Source: CAIWHR01 sp963836265 (GTDB taxonomy: Bacteria; Pseudomonadota; Gammaproteobacteria; Burkholderiales; Casimicrobiaceae). Taken from it: DNA of 64,000 nucleotides. Below the pieces are notes generated by a model. That model ran no database searches. It was given only the letters and a program-made list of their open reading frames with translations, and was not told the origin of the DNA. The first letter of the stretch is position 1, and each line of letters starts with the position of its first letter. Location of the stretch: NCBI GenBank assembly GCA_963836265.1, contig CAWIIO010000005.1, positions 500,558-564,557 of the forward strand, read 5' to 3'. Positions 17,064 through 26,067 of the stretch are shown piece after piece. Both the position numbers and the translations under genes were made by a program.

Positions 17064-17823
17064 TGCACCGCTGCGGGTCCTGATCGTCGACGACGAATCG
17101 CCGGCGCGAAGGCGGCTGCGCGAGCTCCTCGACGATTGCACCGGTGCGCTGTCGCTTGCGGTCGTCGGCGAAGCGGCGAGCGGCCGCGAAGCGATGGACA
17201 TCCTGCACACGGTGACCGCGGACCTCGTGCTGTCCGACATCCACATGCCGGAAATGGATGGGCTCGAGCTCGCCCGACACCTGCTCAAGCTCCCGCAACC
17301 GCCGGTCGTGATTTTCACGACTGCGTACAACGAGCACGCGGTGCAGGCGTTCGACGTCAACGCCATCGACTACCTGATGAAGCCGGTGCGCGTGCAACGG
17401 CTGCTCGGGGCGCTGCAGAAGGTCCCGCGGCTGAAGCCGGTGTCGGCGGCGAAGCTCGACGAGCTGCCCGTCAACGCGCGCCGGTTCCTTTCGGTCACCG
17501 AGCGCTCGCGCGTCGTGCTGGTGCCGGTCGAGGAAATCGTCTACCTCAAGGCCGAGCTCAAGTACATCACGATCCGCACCGTGCAGCGCGAGCATCTGCT
17601 CGAGGAATCGCTGACGCGGCTCGAAGAGGAGTTCGGGACCCGCTTCGTGCGCGTCCATCGCAACTGCCTCGTCGCCCGCGACTTCGTTCGCGGCTTCGAG
17701 CGGTGTGTCGGCGACGAAGGCGACGCCCACTGGGAAGTGGTGCTGAAAGGCGTGCCCGAGACGCTCCCCGTGTCGCGCCGCCAGCAGTTCGTCGTCCGCG
17801 AGATCGGCCGCGAGAATCAGTAG
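17056..17823 (+). CDS. LytTR-family response regulator (AlgR-like)
   Basis: This 255-residue protein has a receiver domain (LRVLIVDDESPARRRLREL, phospho-acceptor in VLSDIHMPEMDG, then FTTAYNEHAVQAFDVNAIDYL with the switch Thr and conserved Lys region). A LytTR DNA-binding domain follows from about residue 140 (RFLSVTERSRVVLVPVEEIVYLKAELKY and FVRVHRNCLVA). It is the partner of the overlapping LytS-type kinase. AlgR-type regulators control surface and motility genes, but the targets here are unknown. The start at 17056 was chosen because a G-run ribosome site precedes it. Confidence 0.9.
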   Translation: MVDAPLRVLIVDDESPARRRLRELLDDCTGALSLAVVGEAASGREAMDILHTVTADLVLSDIHMPEMDGLELARHLLKLPQPPVVIFTTAYNEHAVQAFDVNAIDYLMKPVRVQRLLGALQKVPRLKPVSAAKLDELPVNARRFLSVTERSRVVLVPVEEIVYLKAELKYITIRTVQREHLLEESLTRLEEEFGTRFVRVHRNCLVARDFVRGFERCVGDEGDAHWEVVLKGVPETLPVSRRQQFVVREIGRENQ

Positions 17824-17881
17824 GTACCGGGCGGCGCGCATGCGCTGCGACTTCGGTGTCTCCGCATCGCGCATCGCGGGG

Positions 17882-17887
17882 TAGAAT
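17882..17887 (+). promoter_or_regulatory. Probable -10 element for the PfkB-family gene
   Basis: TAGAAT followed by CGCGGCTCC lies 27 bases before the ATG at 17915. It repeats the 15-base string found before the M23 gene at 4067. No good -35 is visible. Confidence 0.45.
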
Positions 17888-17914
17888 CGCGGCTCCCTGT
17901 CTTCGCTCGCACTC

Positions 17915-18856
17915 ATGGCTCCGCGTACCCTCATCTGCGGCTCGCTCGCATACGACACGATCATGGTGTTTCCGGACCGGTTCGGCCGCCACATCCTGCC
18001 CGAGCAGGTGCACGTGCTGTCGGTGTCGTTCCAGATCGGCGAGATGCGCCGCGAATGGGGCGGCTGCGCGGGGAACATCGCGTACAGCCTCAAGGGCCTC
18101 GGCGGCGAGCCGGTCGTGATGGCGACGCTGGGCGACGACGGTGCGCCGTACCGCGAGCGTCTCGGCACCCTCGACGTAGCGGACGATGGCGTGCGCACGG
18201 TGCCCGGCACCTATACCGCACAGGCGTTCATCATCACCGACCTCGACGACAACCAGATCACGGCTTTTCATCCCGGCGCGATGAACAGCTCGCACCAGAA
18301 CCGCGTCGGCGATGTCGAGGGCATCGCGCTCGGCATCGTGGCGCCGGACGGCCGCGAGGGCATGCGGGCGCACGTCGCGCAATTCGCCGAGCGGAAGATC
18401 CCGTTCATCTTCGATCCGGGCCAGGGCCTGCCGCTGTTCTCGGGCCCCGAGCTGATCGAGATGATCGACGCGGCGACCTATCTTGCCGTCAACGATTACG
18501 AAGGGCGTCTGCTCGCCGAGCGTACGGGCTTGGCGCTTCCCGCCATCGCGCGGCGCGTCGACGCGCTGATCGAAACGCTTGGCGCCGACGGGTCGCGCAT
18601 CCACGTCGACGGACGAACGCTCGCGATCCCCGCGGTGCCGTCCGAAGCGCTCGTGGACCCGACGGGTTGCGGCGACGCCTATCGGGCGGGCCTGCTGTAC
18701 GGAATCGGCAGCGGCTGGGAATGGGAAAAGACCGGACGGCTTGCGGCGGCGATGGGATCGCTCAAGATCGCCGCGCGCGGCGGGCAAAACCACCGCGTCG
18801 GCCGCGACGCCATTGCGGCGCTCTACCACGATCGATTTCGCGACTATCTGTGGTGA
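17915..18856 (+). CDS. PfkB-family carbohydrate/nucleoside kinase
   Basis: This 313-residue kinase resembles bacterial adenosine/ribokinase-like members. GGCAGNIAYSLKGLGG near residue 49 is the first PfkB signature and DPTGCGDAYRAGLLYGIG near residue 248 is the second, with the catalytic Asp in GCGDA. Substrates of this branch are sugars or nucleosides; here it cannot be assigned. Its stop overlaps the GTG start of the acyltransferase gene by 2 bases. Confidence 0.88.
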   Translation: MAPRTLICGSLAYDTIMVFPDRFGRHILPEQVHVLSVSFQIGEMRREWGGCAGNIAYSLKGLGGEPVVMATLGDDGAPYRERLGTLDVADDGVRTVPGTYTAQAFIITDLDDNQITAFHPGAMNSSHQNRVGDVEGIALGIVAPDGREGMRAHVAQFAERKIPFIFDPGQGLPLFSGPELIEMIDAATYLAVNDYEGRLLAERTGLALPAIARRVDALIETLGADGSRIHVDGRTLAIPAVPSEALVDPTGCGDAYRAGLLYGIGSGWEWEKTGRLAAAMGSLKIAARGGQNHRVGRDAIAALYHDRFRDYLW

Positions 18857-19644
18857 GCGCGCCGCTGGCGCTGCGGCTCGCGCGTTCGGCCCGCGTGACC
18901 GCGCATCTGCTCGAAGGCGTCCTGACGACGGGAATCGTCTTTCCGTGCGTCGGCATGCCGCGCCGCCGGGCGCTCATCGGCCGCTGGTCGCGCCGACTCC
19001 TGCGGATGCTGCGAATCGAGGCCCGGATCCACGGCCTTTCCGCCGGCGGTCTCGCCGGCAACGTGCTCATCGTCGCCAACCACATTTCGTGGCTCGACAT
19101 CTTCGTCCTCAATGCGCTGCAGCCGTCGCGGTTCATCGCCAAGGCGGAGCTCGGGCGCTGGCCCGTCGTCGGCAGGCTCATCGCCGGCGTCGGCACGCTG
19201 TTCATCGAGCGCGACCGCCGCCATCACACGCACACGGTGAACCGGCGCGCGGCCGAGGCACTCGCGCGCGGCGACGTGATCGCGATCTTCCCGGAAGGCA
19301 CCACCAGTGACGGCACGACGGTGCTGCCGTTCCACGGCTCGCTGCTGCAGCCGATCGTCGACACCGAAGGGCACGTGCAGCCGATCGCGATCCGCTACCG
19401 GGGGCACGGCGGGCGGCACAGCGACGCCCCGGCGTACGTCGGCGAGACGAGCTTCATCGAATCGTTCTGGCGGATCACCGGCGAGCGCGCGCTGGTCGTC
19501 GAGCTCCATCTCGCGGCGCCGCTGGCCGCGCGCGCCCGCCATCGCCGCGAGCTTGCGCGCGCGGCCGAGGACGCTATCCGAACGGCTTTGGCTCTACCTT
19601 CGATCGCCCCGGAACCTGATAGACGCGGCGATCGTCGAGCCTGA
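18853..19644 (+). CDS. 1-acyl-sn-glycerol-3-phosphate acyltransferase family (PlsC-like)
   Basis: This 263-residue membrane acyltransferase has the H-x4-D catalytic motif NHISWLD near residue 76 and the FPEGTTSDG motif near residue 149, with hydrophobic stretches near the N-terminus. It should transfer an acyl chain to a lysophospholipid or a related acceptor. The start is a GTG at 18853 that overlaps the TGA of the upstream kinase gene, which indicates translational coupling. Its last 71 bases overlap the 3' end of apaH on the opposite strand. Confidence 0.85.
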   Translation: MSAPLALRLARSARVTAHLLEGVLTTGIVFPCVGMPRRRALIGRWSRRLLRMLRIEARIHGLSAGGLAGNVLIVANHISWLDIFVLNALQPSRFIAKAELGRWPVVGRLIAGVGTLFIERDRRHHTHTVNRRAAEALARGDVIAIFPEGTTSDGTTVLPFHGSLLQPIVDTEGHVQPIAIRYRGHGGRHSDAPAYVGETSFIESFWRITGERALVVELHLAAPLAARARHRRELARAAEDAIRTALALPSIAPEPDRRGDRRA

Positions 19645-20401
19645 CCGCCGTCAGCGTCCCGCCCCACAAGCATCCCGAGTCGAGCATCAGCAGGTTCGGC
19701 GCGAGCTTCAGCTCGAGCGCCGACCAATGGCCGCACACGAGGGTCTTCGCGGCGGAAGCGCGCGCCTCGTGCTCGAACCACGGCGGGAAGCCTGCGGGCG
19801 CTCGATCCGGTCCGCGTTTTTCCTTGAGCTCCATGGTTCCGTCCGCGCTGCAGAAGCGCAGCCGCGTGCACGCGTTGACGACGACGCGCAGCCGGTCGAA
19901 GCCCTCGAGGTCGTCGCGCCAGGCGCGCGGCTCGTCACCATAGAGGGCCGCGAGGAACCCATCGGCGCGCTTGCTCGCGAGCATTGCCTGCACTTCGCGC
20001 GAGAGCATCAGCGCGGTCGCCGGTGTCCATTGCGGCAGCAGTCCGGCGTGGACGAGCAAGCGGTCGTCTTCGATGACGACGAGCGGACGGCGCAGGAGCC
20101 AATCGATCAATTCGTCGCGATCGGGGGCCTCGAGGATCGGGCCGATCGTGTCTCGGCGATGCGGCTGCGCGTGCCCGGCGGCGACCGTCAGCAAGTGGAA
20201 ATCGTGGTTGCCGAGGACCGTGACGGCGGCATCGCCCAGCGCCTTCACCGCGCGCAGCACACCGAGCGAATCCGGGCCGCGGTTGACGAGATCGCCGACC
20301 AGCCACAGCCGATCGTCCGGCGGGCTGAAGTCGATCAGCTCCAGCAATTGGCGGAACTCGGCGTGGCAGCCCTGGATGTCGCCGATCGCGTAGAGGCTCA
20401 T
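19574..20401 (-). CDS. apaH: Diadenosine tetraphosphatase (symmetrical Ap4A hydrolase)
   Basis: This 275-residue metallophosphatase splits Ap4A into two ADP. The motifs GDIQGC (residue 7), GDLVNRGPDS (residue 35), GNHDFHLL and VHAGLLPQW are all in order for the PPP/ApaH family. The frame is open for more than 1.8 kb upstream, but this is a shadow of the rep gene; the ATG at 20401 directly precedes the first motif. Convergent overlap of 71 bases with the acyltransferase gene. Confidence 0.95.
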   Translation of the reverse strand: MSLYAIGDIQGCHAEFRQLLELIDFSPPDDRLWLVGDLVNRGPDSLGVLRAVKALGDAAVTVLGNHDFHLLTVAAGHAQPHRRDTIGPILEAPDRDELIDWLLRRPLVVIEDDRLLVHAGLLPQWTPATALMLSREVQAMLASKRADGFLAALYGDEPRAWRDDLEGFDRLRVVVNACTRLRFCSADGTMELKEKRGPDRAPAGFPPWFEHEARASAAKTLVCGHWSALELKLAPNLLMLDSGCLWGGTLTAVRLDDRRVYQVPGRSKVEPKPFG

Positions 20402-20433
20402 GGAGGACGATGCGTGCGTGGCGATCGCGATGC

Positions 20434-20439
20434 TAGAAT
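20434..20439 (+). promoter_or_regulatory. Probable -10 element for rep
   Basis: TAGAAT followed by CGACGCG lies 44 bases before the rep ATG. It matches the TAGAAT boxes before other genes in the window. Confidence 0.4.
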
Positions 20440-20482
20440 CGACGCGAATCTTAGCATCCGCGCGTCCGCGCTCCTGCCTCCG

Positions 20483-22487
20483 ATGTCGTTTCCGCTCAAT
20501 GCCGCGCAGCGCGAAGCCGTGCACTACCAAGACGGCCCGCTGCTGGTCCTCGCGGGCGCCGGCAGCGGCAAGACACGCGTCATCACCGCCAAGATCGTCC
20601 ACCTGATCGAAACGGGGCACGATCCGGAGCGGATCGCGGCGATCACGTTCACCAATAAGGCCGCGCGCGAAATGCGCGAGCGGGTTGGCGTCCTGCTGCA
20701 GGAGCGGGGGAAGCGGGCGCTCTGCGGCGACCTCGCGATCTCGACGTTCCATGCGCTCGGCCTGAAGATTCTCCGCGGCGACGCGAAAGCGCTGGGCCTT
20801 TCGTCGCGATTTTCGATCCTCGACCCGGACGATATCGAGCCGATCATCGCCGAGCTCGTTTCGACCGGGGATCGGGCCCGCGCGCGCGCAGCGCAGCGGG
20901 CGATCAGCCAATGGAAGAATGCGTTGATCGCGCCGGCGGCCGCCGCGACGTCGGCACGCAGCGACGACGAAGCCGCCCAGGCCCGCGCCTACCAGCGCTA
21001 CGACGCCGCGCTGCGCGCTTATCAAGCCGTCGATTTCGACGACCTGATCGCGCTGCCGATCGCGCTGCTTGCGGCGAACGCTGGCGCGAGGGTTCGCTGG
21101 CAGGACCGTTGCGGGCACCTGTTGATCGACGAATACCAGGACACCAATCCGGCGCAGTATCGGCTGCTGCGAATGTTGAGTGGCGAGCGGGCGGCGTTCA
21201 CGGCGGTCGGCGACGACGACCAGGCGATCTACGGCTGGCGCGGCGCATCGCTCGACAACCTCGCGCAGCTGCCGAAGGACTATCCCGCGCTCAAGGTGAT
21301 CAAGCTCGAGCAGAACTACCGGTCGACGGTACGCATCCTGCGCTCGGCCAACGCGTTGATCGGCAACAACCCGAAGGTCTTCGACAAGAGGTTGTGGAGC
21401 GAGCACGGCCACGGCGACACGATCCGTGTCACCCCCGCCGTCGACGACGAGGCAGAGGCCGAGGGGGTCGTGCGCCGGTTGCTCGCGCATCGATTCGAGC
21501 ATCGCGGCCGCTATCGCGACTATGCGATCCTGTATCGCGGCAATCACCAGGCGAGATTGTTCGAGCAGCAGTTGCGGGCGCAGAACGTGCCCTACGAGAT
21601 TTCGGGAGGGCAGTCGTACTTCGAGCGCCCCGAGATCAAGGACCTCGTCGCCTATCTGCGCCTCATCGCCAACGACGACGACGATCCAGCGTTCATTCGC
21701 GCGGTGACGACGCCGAAGCGCGCCATCGGCGCGACGACGCTGGAAAAGCTCGGTCGAATCGGTGCCGCGCGTCACGTGAGCCTGTTCGCCGCTTCGTTCG
21801 CCGACGAGGCCGCCGGCGAGATCCCGGCGCGGCAGCGCGAGACCCTCGCCGCGTTCACCTCGCTCATCAATCGTCTCCGTTACCGCGCGGAGCGGGAGCC
21901 GGCGGGCCGGCTCCTGGACGAGCTTCTCGCCGCCATCGGCTACGAGGATTTCCTCGCCGCGTCGTGCGAACGAAGGCAGGCGCAGGTACGCTCGCAGAGC
22001 CTGCGCGACTTTATCGATTGGCTGACGGCCAAGGGCGAGGCCGATCGCCGGAACCTGCATCGAGCTCACCCAAACGATCGCGCTGCTCACGATGCTCGAA
22101 GGGCAGGAGGGGCGCGAGCCCGATGCCGTCCGGCTGTCCACGCTGCACGCGGCAAAGGGGCTCGAATTCCCGCACGTCTTCGTCGTCGGTCTGGAAGAAG
22201 GCTTGCTGCCGCACCGCGAAGCCATCGCCGCCGGCAACGTCGAGGAGGAGCGGCGGCTGCTGTACGTGGGCATCACCCGCGCGCAGCGAAGCCTTCATCT
22301 CTCCTGGTGCCGCCGGCGCAAGCGCGCGGGCGAAGCGGTCGAATGCGAGCCGTCCCGATTCCTGGGGGAGCTCGCGCAGGAGGATCTGCGCTGGTCCGGA
22401 GCGTCGCTGCCCGCGGACGAGGCGGCACGCGAAAAAGCTGCGGGCGCCGACCGCCTCAGATTGCTCAGGACGATGGTCGCGCGCTGA
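20483..22487 (+). pseudogene. rep: Rep-type superfamily 1 DNA helicase with one frameshift
   Basis: The first 525 codons encode a UvrD/Rep helicase: motif I AGAGSGKTRVITAK, motif Ia AITFTNKAAREM, motif II DEYQDTNPAQ, motif III VGDDDQAIYGWRG and motif IV LEQNYRST. At about 22058 one extra C changes the frame after GEADRRNL. Removing it restores ELTQTIALLTMLEGQEG, then motif V LSTLHAAKGLEF and motif VI VGITRAQRSL to the stop at 22487. The restored protein would be 667 residues, close to E. coli Rep. As written, translation continues in the wrong frame to 23974 as a readthrough with the next gene. This is either a true lesion or a one-base sequencing error. Confidence 0.85.
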
Positions 22488-22594
22488 TTGCGGTCGGGCA
22501 GCGGCGTAGACTGCGCGTTCCGGGTCGCCGTGCTTCGTTCGGACGCCCCGGAGCCGTCGTCCACCAGCAAGCCCTTTCAGCGAGGAGGCCGCGC

Positions 22595-23974
22595 GTGAGC
22601 GACCGTTACGACGCCATCGTCATCGGCACCGGGCAGGCGGGTCCGGCGCTCGCAGTGCGACTTGCCAAGGCGGGCCGCAGGACCGCAATAATCGAGCGCA
22701 AGCTCTTCGGCGGCACGTGCGTCAACAACGGCTGCATCCCGACCAAGACCCTGATCGCGAGCGCACGAGCGGCGCACGTCGCCCGGACCGGCGGCGGCTG
22801 GGGCGTCGTCGTGCCACCGGGCGTCCGGGTCGACATGCCCGCGGTCAAGGCCCGCAAGGACGCCGTGGTCCGGAAATCGCGCGACGGCGTTGCCGACGGG
22901 CTCAACGACACGCCGGGCGTCACCGTCATCCGCGGCCACGCCCGCTTCGAGAGCCCGCACACCGTGCGCGTCGACGAGACGCTGCTCGAAGCGACGCAGA
23001 TCTTCGTCAACGTCGGCGGGCGCGCGAGCGTCCCGGCGATCACCGGCATTGCCGACGTGCCGTATCTCGACAACGTGTCGATGATGGAGGTCGACACGCT
23101 TCCTCGCCATCTCATCATCGTCGGTGGCAGCTATATCGGGCTCGAGTTCGCGCAGATGTATCGCCGCTTCGGTGCCGACGTGACGGTGGTCGAGATGATG
23201 CCCCGGCTGATCGCGCGGGAGGACCTTGAAGTGTCGGCGGCGATCAAGGACATCCTGGAAGCCGAGGGCATCACGATCAGGCTCAAAGCCGAGTGTCTGG
23301 CGGTCCGGCGTCAGGGCGACGGCGTCGCCGTCGGCGTCGAGTGCGATGAGGAGCCGCGCGAGATCATTGGCTCGCATCTGCTGCTCGCGACCGGCCGCCG
23401 GCCGAACACTGACGACCTCGGGTGCGAGCAGGCGGGGATCGCGCTCGACAAGCGCGGCTACATCGTCGTCGACGATTTGCTGCAGACGAATGTGGCCGGG
23501 ATCTGGGCCCTGGGCGACGTCAATGGCCGGGGCGCGTTCACGCATACGTCGTACAACGATTACGAGATCGTCGCGGCGAACATCCTCGACGGCGAGACGC
23601 GACGCGTGACCGACCGCGTTCCCACCTACGCGCTGTTCATCGATCCGCCGCTCGGTCGCGCCGGAATGACCGAGCGCGAGGTGCGCGACAAAGACATCAA
23701 CGCGCTCGTCGCGACCATGCCGATGACCCGGGTGGGGCGGGCCAAGGAGCGCGGCGAGACGGCAGGGTTCATGAAGGTGCTGGTCGACGCGGACACGAAA
23801 CGCCTCCTCGGCGCGGCGCTGCTGGGCATCGAGGGCGACGAAGTGATCCACACGCTGCTCGATGTCATGTACGCGCAGGTGCCGTACACGGTGATCCAGC
23901 GGGCGATGCACATCCACCCCACGGTGAGCGAGCTGATCCCGACGCTGCTGGAAGGCCTGGGGCCGCTGAAGTAG
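22595..23974 (+). CDS. Pyridine nucleotide-disulfide oxidoreductase (class I, MerA/Lpd-like)
   Basis: This 459-residue FAD enzyme has IGTGQAGPALAVRLAKAG for FAD binding. GGTCVNNGCIPTKTL is the redox-active disulfide, and VGGSYIGLEFAQMYRRFG is the NAD(P)H site. The C-terminal HIHPTVSELIPT carries the catalytic His and Glu of the dimer interface. The usual MerA N-terminal metal-binding domain is absent and so is the vicinal C-terminal Cys pair, so mercuric reduction is unlikely. It is closer to uncharacterised flavoproteins of the dihydrolipoamide dehydrogenase family. The GTG start at 22595 follows GGAGG by 5 bases. Confidence 0.88.
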   Translation: MSDRYDAIVIGTGQAGPALAVRLAKAGRRTAIIERKLFGGTCVNNGCIPTKTLIASARAAHVARTGGGWGVVVPPGVRVDMPAVKARKDAVVRKSRDGVADGLNDTPGVTVIRGHARFESPHTVRVDETLLEATQIFVNVGGRASVPAITGIADVPYLDNVSMMEVDTLPRHLIIVGGSYIGLEFAQMYRRFGADVTVVEMMPRLIAREDLEVSAAIKDILEAEGITIRLKAECLAVRRQGDGVAVGVECDEEPREIIGSHLLLATGRRPNTDDLGCEQAGIALDKRGYIVVDDLLQTNVAGIWALGDVNGRGAFTHTSYNDYEIVAANILDGETRRVTDRVPTYALFIDPPLGRAGMTEREVRDKDINALVATMPMTRVGRAKERGETAGFMKVLVDADTKRLLGAALLGIEGDEVIHTLLDVMYAQVPYTVIQRAMHIHPTVSELIPTLLEGLGPLK

Positions 23975-23985
23975 GGTCCGGGCGT

Positions 23986-24013
23986 TTGACATTCGTCGCG
24001 TGTTCCGGATAAT
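23986..24013 (+). promoter_or_regulatory. Sigma-70 promoter of the SAM-II-controlled gene
   Basis: TTGACA (23986-23991) and GATAAT (24008-24013), 16 bases apart, form a near-consensus promoter. Transcription would start at about 24020, exactly at the first base of the SAM-II aptamer. Confidence 0.75.
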
Positions 24014-24019
24014 CGGTTC

Positions 24020-24074
24020 TTGCGCCGATTTGAGCTCAGCTTGCGGGCGCATGACAAATGCCGCTAAAGCGAGG
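24020..24074 (+). promoter_or_regulatory. SAM-II riboswitch
   Basis: This region matches the SAM-II (SAM-alpha) aptamer. TGCGCC (24021) pairs with GGCGCA (24046-24051) as stem P1. GATTTGA follows the first strand, and CATGACAAATG and GCTAAA are the conserved ligand-binding segments. CTTGC (24040-24044) can pair with GCGAG (24069-24073) as the pseudoknot helix. It is followed by a terminator and the PLP-enzyme gene, the setting in which SAM-II elements usually repress methionine or SAM synthesis. Confidence 0.93.
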
Positions 24075-24117
24075 CCCGAAGCGCACTGGTCGGAGACCCG
24101 TCCCGATCGCCGCACGA

Positions 24118-24145
24118 AGCCCGTTCAGCGGAAGTTGAACGGGCT
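24118..24145 (+). terminator. Intrinsic terminator between riboswitch and gene
   Basis: AGCCCGTTCA and TGAACGGGCT form a perfect 10-bp stem with an 8-base loop, followed by TTTCGTTT. It lies 44 bases after the aptamer and 17 bases before the start codon. It makes SAM-dependent transcription termination plausible, though many SAM-II elements act at translation. Confidence 0.8.
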
Positions 24146-24162
24146 TTTCGTTTGGAATCGCC

Positions 24163-25407
24163 ATGAACACGACTTTGCCTCCCCGCGGCTTCACCACCGC
24201 GATCCTTCACTCCGACCGCGCCGCGGCCATCGAGCACGGCGCGCTGCACAAGCCGTTGCATCTGTCGGTCGCCTACGGATATCGCGACGCGCGCGATCTC
24301 GCGGCGGTTTTCCAGGGGCGCGCGCAGGGCTACGCGTACGGCCGCCAGGGCAATCCGACCGCCGCCGCGCTCGAAGCCAAGGTGACGGCGATGGAGGACG
24401 GCATCGCGACCGTTTCGTTTGCGACCGGCATGGGCGCCATCGGCGCGATCCTCCTTGCGCTGACGCGTGCCGGCGACCACGTCGTCGCGAGCCAATACCT
24501 GTTCGGCAACACGGTGAGCCTGCTCAATACGCTGTCGACGCATGGCATCGAGGTGAGCTTCGTCGACGCGACCAACGTCGCGGCTGTCGAGGCGGCGATC
24601 ACGCCGGCGACGAAGTTCGTGTTCGTCGAGACGATCGCGAATCCGCGCACGCAGGTCGCCGACCTCGCGCGCATCGGCGCGGCGTGCGCTGCGCGCGGAA
24701 TCCTCTACATCGTCGACAATACGATGACCTCGCCCGCGCTGTTCCGGCCGAAGAGCGTCGGCGCCGGTCTCGTCGTCAACGCCCTCACCAAGTACATCGG
24801 CGGCCACGGCACCGCGCTCGGCGGCAGCATCACCGACACCGGGCTTTTCGACTGGACGCGCTTTGCCGGCATCGCCGACACCTACAAGACGGCGAAGCCC
24901 GCGCTGTGGGGCATCACTCAGCTGCGCAAGAAGGGCTTGCGCGATTTCGGCGCGACGCTCGCGGCCGTCGACGCGCATCACCTCGCCGTCGGCGCCGAAA
25001 CGCTGGCCTTGCGGATGGAGCGCACGTGCGCGAACGCGCAGGCGGTGGCCGAGTTTCTCGCCGCCCAGCCTTCGGTCGGCGCTGTCCACTATCCGGGCCT
25101 CGCCGCGCATCCGCAACATGCGCTCGCGCGGGAGCTCTTCGGCGGCTTCGGCGGACTCCTTGCGTTCGAACTCGATCCGGCGCTCGATTGCTTCGATTTC
25201 CTGAACCGGCTGAAGATCGTCGTCTCGTCGTCGAACCTGGGCGACAATCGCACGCTCGCCATTCCGGTCGCGCACACGATCTTCTGGGAAATGGGGGCCG
25301 AGCGCCGGGCCGCGATGGGCATCGCCGACTCGCTGATCCGGCTCTCGGTGGGCATCGAGGACCGCGACGACCTGCTAGCGGATTTCGCGCACGCGCTGGG
25401 CGCATAG
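24163..25407 (+). CDS. Cystathionine gamma-synthase family PLP enzyme
   Basis: This 414-residue enzyme belongs to the Cys/Met metabolism PLP family (MetB, MetC, MetY, MetZ). YAYGRQGNPTAAALEAK holds the conserved cofactor-site Y-x-R; IVDNTMTSPALF and LTKYIGGHGTALGG follow, the latter with the Lys that binds PLP. SSNLGDNRTLAIPVAHT is the substrate-carboxylate region. The SAM-II riboswitch just upstream says it acts in methionine or homocysteine synthesis, probably by sulfhydrylation of an acylated homoserine. The exact reaction is not settled by sequence. Confidence 0.9.
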   Translation: MNTTLPPRGFTTAILHSDRAAAIEHGALHKPLHLSVAYGYRDARDLAAVFQGRAQGYAYGRQGNPTAAALEAKVTAMEDGIATVSFATGMGAIGAILLALTRAGDHVVASQYLFGNTVSLLNTLSTHGIEVSFVDATNVAAVEAAITPATKFVFVETIANPRTQVADLARIGAACAARGILYIVDNTMTSPALFRPKSVGAGLVVNALTKYIGGHGTALGGSITDTGLFDWTRFAGIADTYKTAKPALWGITQLRKKGLRDFGATLAAVDAHHLAVGAETLALRMERTCANAQAVAEFLAAQPSVGAVHYPGLAAHPQHALARELFGGFGGLLAFELDPALDCFDFLNRLKIVVSSSNLGDNRTLAIPVAHTIFWEMGAERRAAMGIADSLIRLSVGIEDRDDLLADFAHALGA

Positions 25408-25447
25408 CCGGCCCCCCCGGGACCCTGCTCGCGGCTCGTCGGATCGG

Positions 25448-25474
25448 GCAGCTAGCTAAGCTAGCCGCAACTTT
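25448..25474 (+). terminator. Weak hairpin after the PLP-enzyme gene
   Basis: GCTAGC-TAA-GCTAGC (25451-25465) is a perfect palindrome followed by CGCAACTTTT. It could be a weak terminator 40 bases past the stop. The rest of 25408-25652 shows no gene. Confidence 0.3.
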
Positions 25475-25652
25475 TGGCGGCGCGGATCATCCAAGATTAT
25501 TGGCGGTAATCGGATGGCCCGAGGCCATGTTCTCGTGCAGCGCAAGGCACGCGTCCGTCTCGATGTGCCTGCAAGGGGTCAACCTTCGGCAAGCGCCGAG
25601 CGAGTCTTCCTCCGGTCACCTGGTGCCCATGTTCCTTCTGGAGGGCGCGATT

Positions 25653-26018
25653 ATGACTGGAATGTCAATCAAGCACTGGGAAGACCCGGTGAATCTCATC
25701 CTCGGGCTGTGGCTGGTGATATCCCCGTGGGTCCTGGGATTCCAGAATGAACTGAACCCGATGTGGAGTATGGTCATCCTCGGGGCGCTGATCGGTCTTA
25801 TCGCGGTGGTCGCGGTTTTCCGCGTCATGGCGTGGGAGGAGTGGGCGAATCTCCTCCTTGGACTCGGCGTCGCAGTCTCTCCTTGGATCCTCGGCTTCAG
25901 CGGAGTTGTCCTTGCGATGTGGAACGCCTTGCTCGTGGGCGCCGTCGTTGCGGCGCTCGCGCTGTGGGCTCTGGGCACCGACAAGGACATCGGGGGCTGG
26001 TGGAGTCACGCGACGTAG
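25653..26018 (+). CDS. SPW-repeat membrane protein
   Basis: This 121-residue protein has two internal SPW repeats. The first contains HWEDPVNLILGLWLVISPWV and the second WEEWANLLLGLGVAVSPWIL, each with the S-P-W triplet in a transmembrane helix, giving four membrane segments. The start at 25653 has GGAGGG 8 bases before it. The role of the family is not known. It stands alone, convergent with lpxH. Confidence 0.85.
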   Translation: MTGMSIKHWEDPVNLILGLWLVISPWVLGFQNELNPMWSMVILGALIGLIAVVAVFRVMAWEEWANLLLGLGVAVSPWILGFSGVVLAMWNALLVGAVVAALALWALGTDKDIGGWWSHAT

Positions 26019-26067
26019 GCAGCACGGTTCGCCGGGCGCGCCTCACGTAGCGGTGCGTTCCCGCTGG

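Noticed and set aside
19574..22276. 900-codon open frame on the minus strand
   Set aside because: Only its last 275 codons are ApaH; the rest is the antisense shadow of rep in GC-rich DNA.
19307..23974. One long plus-strand frame joining acyltransferase region, helicase and flavin reductase
   Set aside because: The joined frame comes from a one-base insertion in rep and fortuitous openness; homologous starts separate the genes.
22595..23974. Mercuric reductase
   Set aside because: No metal-binding N-terminal domain, no C-terminal Cys pair and no mer genes nearby.
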